Assembly (NCBI GenBank): GCA_026214975.1
Contig: CM047805.1
Coordinates: forward strand, 192,333,620 to 192,397,619
Direction: 5' to 3'
DNA: 64,000 bases
Source: Gentiana macrophylla
Taxonomy: Eukaryota > Streptophyta > Magnoliopsida > Gentianales > Gentianaceae
The notes under the pieces were generated by a model. It saw only the letters and a list, made by a program, of their open reading frames with translations. It was not told where the DNA came from and ran no database searches. Below are positions 48,359 through 58,900 of the stretch, one piece after another. Each line of letters starts with the position of its first letter. Within the stretch, counting starts at the first letter, position 1. The position numbers and the translations under genes are program-made.

Positions 48359-48386
48359 CTAGTCATAAACCCGTGCATTGCACGGG
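48359..48386 (-). mobile_element. Helitron-type 3' terminus
   Basis: Minus strand reads CCCGTGC-AAT-GCACGGG, a perfect 7-base stem, then seven bases and CTAG followed by T. Hairpin, spacing, CTRR end and A/T insertion site all match plant Helitron 3' ends. The element would extend rightward and would then include the CCCTA-rich array, consistent with tandem repeats carried by non-autonomous Helitrons. The 5' end was not located. Confidence 0.55.
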
Positions 48387-48424
48387 GACGTATGACAATG
48401 TGATTACCTTTAGATAAAGGGGTG

Positions 48425-49153
48425 GGTAGTCCTACGTCATACCCCATTGCACCCTACCACTCTTCCCACCCTGCCCTACCCACCGCTATCATACCCCACC
48501 CACCGCCCTATCTTACCCTACCCGATATCACCATATCTTACCCTCGACATCCTACCTACCTTACCCATTACACACTGCACTCCACTTTCACCCCAACCCT
48601 ACCCTACCCTATCCTACTCATCATACCATCCTACCTTCCCAGCACCCCATCCTTCTCTATCCTACCTAACCCACCACCCCACTGTACCCTACTATCACCC
48701 AACCCTACCCTATCCACCATTCCACTATACCCCTATCTTACTTACCACACCAACATACCTTACCTTACCCACTACCCCAACCTATCCAACCCTCCCCAAC
48801 CCTACCTTACCCACCTCTTCACCCTACCCTACCCACCATCATACCCTGCCCTACCCACCGCTACCATACCCTACCCACCACCATATCCTACCCACCCGAT
48901 ATCATATATCTTACCCTCGACATCCTACCTACTTTACTCATTACCTACTCTACTCCACTTTCATCCACCCAAACCCTACCCTACCCTACTTTACCCATCA
49001 TACCACCCTACCTTCTCCCCACCCCACCCTTCTATACCCTACCCAACCCCCACCCCACCGTACCCTAACACTACCCAACCCCACCCTATCCACCATTCCA
49101 CTCTACCCTATCTTATCCACCACACCACCATACCTTACCTTACCCACTACCCC
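48425..49153. repeat. CCCTA/CCCAC-rich array, left part
   Basis: Degenerate tandem repeat of ACCCTACCCACC-type units on the plus strand, almost without G. A higher-order repeat is visible: GATATCACCATATCTTACCC with CTCGACATCCTACC at about 48523 recurs at about 48898, a period near 375. Long reading frames here code only for Tyr/Pro/Thr/Leu repeats and are by-products. The array is continued at 50988 after an inserted solo LTR. Confidence 0.9.
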
Positions 49154-50987
49154 TGTTAGTAATATCATCCGCAGCGGAAGCGATTTAAGGATCTAGATCT
49201 ATAAACTACACGTAATAAAATAACTAGATCTATATCTACAAGGGGGTTGTAGAACATACCTCTTGGATCTCAAAATCCAAGTTGAAGAACCGCAATAGGA
49301 TGAACGAAGGAAAGCGTGAAGAGCACCACGATCTTCCGTGACGTGTGATCAAGCAACTCCCGTGGAAGGAAATTTCGACTCGAACCCTTTCGATATGCTA
49401 CCCGGAAAAATCTCCAAGATTTTCCCTTGACTCCTTGGCCGAAAATTTGCTCCTCTCTCTAAGAGAAGTCTAAAATTTTATAGTGTGTTATTTGGGCAGG
49501 AGAACTCTCTTTATATATAGAGAAAGTAAAACTTAGTTCCCCAAGGATTTTATAATTAATACAAAATCAATTATGATAATCCTATTAAATAAAAGATAAT
49601 CCCATAATATTCTAGAACAAATCTAGAATAATATTTATCTTTATTTCTTTCCATAAATATTTATCCAATAAATATTTTATGCACATGTCTTATTAATCAC
49701 AAGAAAACTAATTTCTTGTTCCAAAAATAAGAGGGGGGGCGCCACTTTTAAATCATGACCTAGTCATAATTAATTTTTGGGCTATAACACAATTGCCAAT
49801 TATTATGGAAAATATATTTTCCACTTATTTTAATTATTTAGTTCCAACTAATTAAATAGTCACTAAACAATTAATTACATATCGATTAATTAAATTCTAA
49901 TAAGAATTAAATTAATATCATTATTAGGATTCGACGTCCGAGAATAGCTATGCTTATATTAGGAGGCACGTCGGGGACAATGGACTAATAATCGCGACTC
50001 CGATAAATCAAATAAATAATTATAGAATAATTATATTCGATTAATCAATCACAGAATATGCCACCATAATCCCGTGATCGCACTCTCCGATTATGAGATT
50101 ATATTTATCTCCTCACGAGAATAATAATAAGCGTCCATTGATATAATCATTACATATGGATTAATCCTCCATAGATCGCTCATTCTAAATCGGGAAGTTA
50201 CCGTTAACCCTTTTAGAACCTCTTATCCTTATTTACCATTAACCCCCTAAAGTGATCAATTAATTCATACAACTCATTTGGTGATCAATCGGTGTGATAT
50301 GAACTCGCGCGATCGATCGCTTTAGGATTAACAAATAAGTGGAATCGTTTCATCTACTTCCATAAATGGAAGGAATGGATTCCGTATCCGTGATAACACG
50401 TACTACTCACTCAATCCAAAGACAATGCCAAGATGGGGTAATTCGGACCATTGACTCGTGTAATCCTTAACCGCCAAGTCAAACTTCATACCGATTCAAG
50501 CGGTTGATCGTGATCACCTCAGGATTAAGATATATCCATAAATATGATCATCCATTGATTCGATAAGACTTCTCGATTACGGAATTATATCGTGAACTCT
50601 AATCAAATCGGTCCAAATTTCTATATGATATATCTATCATATATAAATGCCCCATTAGGTTCTCTTAACCGAAAGTCGGATAAGACAATCACACTATTGC
50701 GTTAAGGCGCATTAATAGCACGTTAAAGGAGAGACCCGATACTTCGATTAACTTCACTACGGGCTAATTGTATTTTAAGTACATCTTCACCGACTCAATC
50801 CTCCCGTGTATATACCATACAATCGAAAGTTAAGTGATTACATAAACGATATACTTTTAGGTTTTCAGAAGTGTAATTACTATTGTCACATCGGTGAATA
50901 TGAGAATAATAAATATGAATAATAATATCATTTCATTTATTAAATAAAACAATTACAAAAATTGTCTTTCGGGCATCACACCTAACA
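49154..50987 (-). mobile_element. Solo LTR (1834 bp) inserted in the CCCTA array
   Basis: Ends TGTTAG at 49154 and CTAACA at 50987, with exact 5 bp target duplications ACCCC (49149-49153 and 50988-50992) drawn from the array. No reading frame, primer site, polypurine tract or second LTR, so it is a solo LTR formed by recombination. Orientation is judged from its minus-strand opening TGTTAGGTGTGATGCCCGAA and the plus-strand CTTTATATATAGAG near 49509, a reverse-oriented TATA box (minus strand CTCTATATATAAAG). Confidence 0.88.
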
Positions 50988-51218
50988 ACCCCAACCTATC
51001 CTGCCCTACTGAACCCTCTCCAACCTTACCTTACCCACCACTTCACCCTACCCTACTCTACCCTACCCACCACCCAACCTACCCTATCCACCATTCCACT
51101 ATACTCTATCTTACCCATCATACCACCATACCTTACATTACCCACTACCCCAACCTATCCTACCCTACTCAACCCTCCCCAACCCTACCTTACCAACCAC
51201 TGCACCCTACCTACCCAC
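50988..51218. repeat. CCCTA/CCCAC-rich array, right part
   Basis: Continuation of the array at 48425-49153, including the shared phrase CATACCTTACATTACCCACT. Ends at CCCACTAG before AT-rich DNA. Confidence 0.88.
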
Positions 51219-52206
51219 TAGAATGTGTGAAGTAATCTGTACATATCAGATTCTTAGACATGATACTGTACATCTCCAGCTCTCTTTCACAATCTGTAGA
51301 TCCCCTTTTTGTTTTCCGTGCTACTTTAATTTAATTTTCATTTTTTATTTTTTTACATTTCACCAAGCAACTGCATTTTATGATATAATTTTTGTAGCGA
51401 AAAATATTGGACACATTCACAAACATTCATACAGTTTCTCTCAACTAATCAAATTATATTCCTACAAATGGAAAATAAGTTTCACGTGATGATTATAGTG
51501 TTGATATGAAATGATCAAGAATTAAAATTGCCATAAACAGCTTTCAAAAATTAATATGTTACAAACTAAAACAGAATAATTATTTTCAAAATAACAAAAT
51601 AGGTTTACTTTAAACAAAACAGGTTTATGTCTCACAACAACAAAACAAAAAACAAATTATATAGCATTTAATTTCTATAAATTAATATCATGATTTTTTT
51701 TTGTTTTGATTTTTACTGGATTGCCGAGTAATTTAGCATACGGTGTTTCAAAAAGCCTTTATAATTATTCTCATTTAAAATTTAATAATGAACCATAATA
51801 ATTTAGTAAAGTTAATAGTTTAATATTGTATAATTTATGATAGAGATTCTGATGCAATATACTTTAGATAGAGATTCTGTAAAACAGGAAAAATGGTATT
51901 TGAGTCTGTAAGATAGAGAATCTGTTAGGAGATTCTGATGCAAGTGCTCTAACACTAATAATAAAGATGTAATTAGGAAAATGTAACACAAAACAAAGTA
52001 GTAATTATATGCAAAGGTTAAGTAATAAAGGGACATAAAATGAAACCAAGAAGTTCAATAGAAAAAAGTACCCAATTATAATTACAAATTCAATTGAGGC
52101 ACTGAAAACCCTACATTAAAAGTTGAAAGAAATGAAATATGGAAAAAAAAAGAGTAGACGACATAAGAGTAAATGACAACATTTATTTATAAATGTAGAC
52201 GTTTTT
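51219..52206. other. AT-rich DNA, nothing recognised
   Basis: No gene. A 13-base motif AGATAGAGATTCT recurs near 51838 and 51870, with variants near 51910-51940. Ends at the assembly gap. Confidence 0.4.
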
Positions 52207-52306
52207 NNNNNNNNNNNNNNNNNNNNNNNNNNNNNNNNNNNNNNNNNNNNNNNNNNNNNNNNNNNNNNNNNNNNNNNNNNNNNNNNNNNNNNNNNNNNNN
52301 NNNNNN
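52207..52306. other. Assembly gap, 100 N
   Basis: Exactly 100 undetermined bases, the conventional length for a scaffold join of unknown size. Sequence to the right may not be adjacent in the genome. Confidence 0.98.
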
Positions 52307-53717
52307 GTGGTTTCACCTTTACACGAGATACAAATCCCTAATTCCTTAGTGAATTTGTATTCTCAAGCTATGAAATCCTACTCTCGTAGTGAATTCAATT
52401 TATCAATCTCTCCTCTCTCGAATGTTGAGACCGATATTCCATACAAAACGAAGGTGTAGATTCAAGTTAACTCTCGTATTTTAGAACCTAACAACCTAGA
52501 TAATTAACCGATTAACTTGTCATCATTAATGATTAAAAATCCTATCTTTCTATGGTGATCTAGTTTACGCAACTTTTCGTATGTTGTAAACGTATCAATA
52601 GCAAAGCGATCTCTCGATCTAATTCACATCATAGCATCAAAATCATAGAACGATACAAAATAAATTAAAGATCATAAAAATAAAAAGGATTGAATAAATT
52701 AAATAAATAAACTCACGTAGTTTGGTACATGATTGAATCCATGAATCGAAAGCGGAAGAAAAACGACATCCTAATCTAACCCGGATCACCCGAGCACAAG
52801 GCTCGGGTGACCGCCTGCAATGCTGAAGAATTTGCGCTCTTTGCTTTGTCAATAATGCGGTTGTATCAAATTGTATCTCTTTAGGGTAAAAGCTGTGCAT
52901 ATATTTATAGGAATAAGTAAGTAATTTGCTTTGATAATGTATGCTAATGTCAATTTGGAATAATAAATTGCGGCTAAATGAATTATTGTACCCTTAGGGT
53001 TGCATGCGGCTATGTAAAAAGTAAGGCGGCTAAGGCAAGGTCGTTGGAATATTATGGATTTAGGAATGAAACTTTTTAAAATTCATATCTTGAGTTGTAG
53101 ACCTCCAAAAATTATGATCCGAATGTCATAATTAAGCTCTCGGAAAACTCTACAACTTTCATTAAGGACTCTTTTTCAGAAAACGCCTTTTTGATTAGCC
53201 CGTCGTATCCCGAGTATATTTCGGGATTTTCCACTCAAATTCAGCAACAGCATCCAAACTTGTAACACTCATATCTCGGGCCTCGTAAGTCGGAATGAAG
53301 TGATTCAAAATCCTGTAGAATCCTCTCTTCAAGCCCTACAACTCTTCTCTTGAGGTCGAGAGTCAAATCAGTGTATATCATATCAAGAACTGCATCGGAA
53401 GTTCGGCTGCTTGAAAGCTTCATTCCAAGCTTTATCTCCATCTTCCTTCCATTTCACTTCTCTTCCATGCAAAACCTCATCATTTAATCCTCTTGCATGA
53501 CAAAATATGTATCTACAATATAAGAAAATATACCAAAGCGTAACACAATCCCAAAATAACATAAAATCACAATTTAAGCACATAAATCGTTACATTTTGC
53601 AATTAACCTATTAAAAACACCATTTACTCAATTAATCGATTATAAGCTCGATTTCTATGAAAAACATCCATATACGGGGAAAATTGATGTAAAATATATC
53701 ATTAAAAACACTATAAT
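52307..53717 (-). other. Non-coding retroelement-like block
   Basis: No intact gene. Minus-strand reading gives LTR- or leader-like sequence without clear ends; it stops where a Tat-type gag begins at about 53718. It contains a perfect 10-base-stem hairpin, TCACCCGAGC (52786-52795) with GCTCGGGTGA (52801-52810), loop ACAAG. Probably the remains of another LTR element truncated by the gap. Confidence 0.35.
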
Positions 53718-54180
53718 TTGACCCCGAACACGTCACCTTTCACTGAATACATCAAAAGTTATCCCCGACCTGCGGGGTTTAAGATTCCCAAGATTGACTC
53801 ATATGACGGATCTAAGGATCCCTATGACCATATGCATCAGCACATATCTCACATGAATCTGTATAACGCCTCAGATGAGATGAAGTGTAAAGCCTTCCCT
53901 GCGCTGCTCACGGGAAGAGCTCGGAAATGGTTCAACAAGATTCCTCCCAGTCGATCTCTGATTTTGGAGCCTTAACTCGGAAGTTCATCCATGCGTTTAT
54001 CGCAGCTTATCCGTTTCAGAGAAATCACACTCACCTTCTAACTTTGAAGCAGAAACAAGATGAGTCCGTTCTTCACTTTATAAAGCATTTTAATGAAGAA
54101 TCCGCACAGGTGTGGGATGCAGATGATCGACTGTTGGTCGCCTCTTTCATGGCAGGTCTGTGAGATGGACGGCTGCACGC
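53718..54180 (+). pseudogene. Ty3/gypsy Tat-type gag fragment
   Basis: Frame 1 (53718-53975) has PRPAGFKIPKIDSYDGSKDP, AFPALLTGRARKWFNKIPP; frame 2 (53927-54163) continues with FIHAFIAAYPFQ, HLLTLKQKQDESVLHFIKHF and FMAGL. These are hallmarks of plant Tat-lineage retrotransposon gag. One frameshift near 53935 and a TGA where the family has an Arg codon (FMAGL-R-DGRLH). The gene stops abruptly at 54180 where the Athila-type LTR begins, so it was split by that insertion. Confidence 0.8.
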
Positions 54181-55812
54181 TGATGACGGTCAAATTATAC
54201 CCATAAAAGTCATCAACTTTGTCCTTAAATCGGGATTAATAATATATATTTTATATTAAATCACATGTTTATATTTATTATTTAATGTTATGTAATTTAT
54301 ATTATATAATTTGGTATTTATCCATTTATAAGATATAATTTGGTGTTTATCCGTTTTTATTATATAAATCAGTATTTATCCGTTTTTATTATATTTATCT
54401 GTTTTATTTAAATATGATTTATTTTGGGATAAATATCTATTTTGTACATTTGGATAATTATGGAGGATAAATACAAATGGAAGAATTAAATCTCAAGATA
54501 AATCCAAGAAAATCAAGATGCATTGAAGATAAATATCGGATAAGCACCAGAAGAGGAGTAAAGCATGACAAAAGCCGGCAAACCAATCAAAAAGTGGCGC
54601 CAACCTGGAGGACGCATTTAGGGGCGCACCTTATTATTTTGAGATCGGCCGGGAGTTATCTCTTATTTGTTTTGATATTTGGAAGTATATCTCTTAATTA
54701 GCTTGAACACCTATAAATAAAGGGGTGTAGTACACGCCATTTATACACTCTAAAAACACAATATTACAATACTTTTAGTTTATCAATATAGTTCTTCTTA
54801 TTTTATATTATGTTTCTTCATCACGGAGGCGATGGATTCATCGATTAGAGATTGCATTGAAGGATGGGAGGACCCTCCGTCTACGAGGTAATGTCTATCC
54901 AAATATGTCGTTTTATTAAGTAGATCTATTTTATTTCGTTATGGAGTAGTCGTTTGTGTATTGATTTCGTGATGTAGTTAATTATCAAACCCATATTCAT
55001 GTAGATCTAAGCCGTGACGAGGCGCTTTTACGAGCAAATTCTAGAGTCACGGTCTAGATCTACCATGGTCTATATGGTTAGATCTAGCCATCAAGATTCT
55101 AGTAATTTTTCGTGAACGACTTGGCCACGTCGTGCTTTTTCGCTTTTTCATATAAACATGTAATAGATCTGGCCAATTTGTTACATCGTTCTCGTAAATT
55201 AATATGATATATTGTGAAAATTGTCATGTTGCTAGGACATTAGTTAGCCGATCGTTTAGGAGGTGTGCCAACCCGTCCACGGTGGTTGCCTAGACGAGGT
55301 GACGATTTTAGATCGGCATCCCTAGTTTGATATAGCATGCTTGTTATATGATGTTCTATCATGTCCAAGGAAGGATTCGTAATTAAGCATAGGGATCTTC
55401 TATCCGTTCACGAATTAGATCCAGTTTAGGGGATGACTCCCGTAGCCAAAATATAATCAACCTTAATGTCTTTTCTGTCTCGGCTTAGATATATACATAT
55501 ATGGGGGAGTAATTACTACTAGCGTTATCAATACCGTTTGTTAATTATTTATAAAACCTATAAAAATAAGTGTCTTAGTGTCGTTGTGTCTTGTGTTGGT
55601 CTTGTGTTTCTGTTGTGTCAATTTTAATTCTACGTTATTGTTGGTCGGAGACCGCCTTCAATCTATTTTTAGTTTAATAACGTTGTACTTGTTTAAGCCG
55701 AGTCTCTGTGGGATCGACCTCGACTCTATCTAGCTATACTACGATTGAACCTAGTTCTCTTGCTAGTTGGTTATTTAGGTATCGAGTTATTTTTATAACT
55801 TGACCGTCATCA
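54181..55812 (+). repeat. Athila-type 5' LTR (1632 bp)
   Basis: Begins TGATGACGGTCAAATTATAC and ends TTGACCGTCATCA, with inverted termini. A TATA box (CCTATAAATAAAGG) lies at about 54710-54723. About 98-99% identical by eye to the 3' LTR over the 907 shared bases, most differences being one-base indels in runs. Confidence 0.93.
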
Positions 55813-55818
55813 AGTTTT

Positions 55819-55836
55819 TGGCGCCGTTGCCGGGGA
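55819..55836 (+). other. Primer-binding site
   Basis: TGGCGCCGTTGCCGGGGA starts six bases after the 5' LTR. It is the tRNA-Asp-type site usual in Athila elements. Confidence 0.85.
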
Positions 55837-55991
55837 CTCGTGTCATTAAATTAAATATAGCTTATTTTATTAAAAGTAAATTCGTAAATATTGTGAATAG
55901 AGTCTGTTTTAATTTCGTTTTTATTATTTATTCTAGTTAAAGGCCTAGCCTTTAGAGTCTTTAATTGTTTTATTGTTTTTTGTTATTTTAT

Positions 55992-58900
55992 AGTACGCTA
56001 CTCGGAAATCGAAGGAACCGCTTGAGCCATATAATTCTGAAATAGAGAAATTTGCAAGGCGAAATAGAAAGTTAGCTAGAGAACTGGCTAAGCAAGGAGA
56101 AGAGGATCCAAATCTTGAAGAAAGCGAGCACGAATCAGAAAAAGGACATACAACCGATCATTCTGAACATTCTGAATCTGAGGCAGAAATGGAAGGCATT
56201 CCGGTCAATCCGAACCAGGTAATTAATCCTGAAGTTATTAATAATGCCAATAATGTTAATAATGCGAACAATCTTAATGCTAATAATGGAAACCAAGCTG
56301 CGAGGCGCACTTTGCAAAGTTATGCAACACCTACGATTGAGCAATTCATTCCCGCTATCGTAGCACCGCAAGATGCTGCGGAAGTCTATCACCCTAGGCC
56401 TAATGTAATTCAAATGGTGACCAACTATTCCACTTTTCATGGAGTCCAAAACGAGGATCCTGGTGTTCACGTGACAAATTTCTTGGAAATCGTTAGCACT
56501 GTGAAGCCAGAATTAATCCCGGAGGGGAACATTCATCTTAAGCTTTTCCCTTTCACTTTGAAAGATAAAGCTAAGCAATGGCTTCTTTCTTTAGAGGCTG
56601 GATCTATCACTACTTGGGAGCAATTGTTGCAAAAATTCATGAATAAGTATTTTCCCTTAGGAAAAACTTTTAAGTTACGCCAAGATATCTTAGGATTTAA
56701 GCAACAATCTGGGGAGAGTTTTGATCAAGCTTGGGAGCGTTTTAAGGAAGCCATGAGGAAGTGTCCTCATCATGATATCTCTCTTTGGCTTTTAATGCAA
56801 ACTTTTTACCATGGATTGAGAGAGACTGAGAAAATTAGAGTAGGCGCTCTCACAGCAATGGAGCGTTTGTTCTTTTATCTTACGAGGAGGCACAAGGAAA
56901 GATGGAGCAAATAGCGATGAATAGTCAATGGGGAGGCAATGACATAGCTACTGTGAAGATGGCTGCTGACATATTTGAGGATAGTGCATCTACCAAAATT
57001 TTAGAACAACTATCTGTTATCAACAATAAGGTAGATGGAATGCAAGAGAGGATGGCAAGAGTAGAGAAAGGGACTGGAATCGAGGTAACCCCTCAAAGTG
57101 AGAATGCTGGTACTGAAGAAGCCAATTATATTGGGGGAGGATATAAGCCTAATCATAACCACCCCAGATTCCGATATAGTGACCCTAATGCAGGAGAAAG
57201 GCCTAAACCGCCTACCACTTATGTACCCCAACAAACTAAAACTTTTGGTTGGGAAGCTGCCATAGAAAAACTGAGTAATGTCGTTACTGACAATATGGGA
57301 CAACTTTCAAAATCAATGGCTGATTTAGCCACTAACTTTAGCCAATATTGTCAGAAGACCGATGCTAAAGTGACCAATCAAGAAGCCATAGTCCAGAATC
57401 TCACTCACCAAATAGGACAGCTAGCTGAGCAAGTCTCAACTAGACCTCACGGAGGATTGCCAAGCAATGCGATAAGAATCCTAAGGATTTGAAGCGATCA
57501 TGACTAGAAGTGGGAAAGAAGTAACTCCACCATCCTTGAAAGAAAAAGAAAGCAGAGGAGAGTAAAGATGGTGAGCCAAGCAAGGAAGGAAATGCCTCGG
57601 GAACTCCACCTGAGCAAGAAGCCTATAAGGAACCTGCTGGCCCTAGAGTTGAGCTTTATAATAACAAGTACCCTATTTTCCCTGATGTCGATCCTTCAAC
57701 CTTACCTTATCCTCCACGCAAACCTAAGCCTAAGGTTGATGACAAGAGGTATAAGAAGTTCATTGATATCTTTAGAAAGCTACATATCAATATACCTTTA
57801 GTTGAGGCACTTGCTGAGATGCCTGAGTACACCAAGTTCTTAAAAAAAGCTGTCTCTACTAAGAGGAAACTCCTAGATTTAGAGACCATTTTCCTAAATG
57901 AGGAGTGCTCAGCCATTCTTCAACATAAATTACCTGCAAAATGCAAGGATCCGGGAATTTTTCTCATTCCCTGCACCATAGGTAACGTATGTTTGAACAA
58001 AGCTTTGTGTGATCTAGGAGCGAGCGTAAATCTGATGCCCCTATCCATTTTCCAAAAGCTAGGTATGAAAGACCTTAAAAAGACTTCAATTACTTTGCAA
58101 TTAGCTGATCGTTCAGTTAAGGAACCTTGTGGAGTGGTTGAGGATGTGCTAGTAAGAGTTGAGAAATTTGTGTTTCCTGTCGACTTTGTTGTGCTGGATA
58201 TGGAAGCTAACTACGAAGTGCCCCTAATCTTAGGAAGACCTTTTATGGCCACTAGTAGGACGCTTATCGATGTTTACAAAGGAGAGTTAGTGTTAAGAGT
58301 TAATGGGGATGAAATAGCATTCAACGTGCTTGACACTATGAAGACACCTGATGATGAAGAGGATGCATGTTTCATGTTGGATTCTATCGACAAGCTTGTC
58401 AATGACTTCCAACAATATGAGGATATTAAGGATTTTCTCGAGGCTACCTTGGAATTAGAGGATGAAGTGCCATATGAAAAGAAAGAGGAAGAAAAAGTGA
58501 TATGGCCTGGATGTAGTAGAGGAACCCCTAGACATGTCGAGGAGATGAAGTCTACCGAGGTTGAAAAGTACTACCATAGACCAACATGGCATAAGTTCTT
58601 TGAACTTAAGCTAACCGGACAAAAGTTAAAGATCTCGTTAGAAGAACCACCTACCAATCTGACGTTGAAGCCTCTGCCTGCACATTTGAAGTATGTATTT
58701 CTTCAAGATGAGACCTTGCCGCTTATCATTTCTTCTGCCTTGACCGAAATACAAGAAGAAAAGCTGATGAGAGTGTTAAGAGAGTATCGCGGAGCATTTG
58801 GATGGACTATAGCTGACATCAAAGGCATTAGCCCTAGTGTTTGCATGCATAAAATCTCCGTCGATCCTGCAAAGAAAACGGTTGTACAACCCCAAAGAAG

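Larger units (their letters stand above)
47561..48420. other. AT-rich DNA between two Helitron-type ends
   Basis: No gene. Contains two sequences resembling Helitron 3' termini (47699-47730 and 48359-48386), listed separately. Confidence 0.4.

Noticed and set aside
48422..49196. Two overlapping long plus-strand frames of about 245-250 codons
   Set aside because: They lie wholly inside the CCCTA array and encode only Tyr/Pro/Thr/Leu repeats in two frames at once; a low-complexity by-product.
48425..51218. Telomeric DNA
   Set aside because: The unit is CCCTA/CCCAC and irregular, not the plant CCCTAAA heptamer.
51223..51489. 88-codon Phe-rich plus-strand frame
   Set aside because: AT-rich chance frame with no start context or domain.
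56135..56470. 111-codon minus-strand frame in the Athila-type gag
   Set aside because: Antisense shadow of the Asn-rich gag linker.
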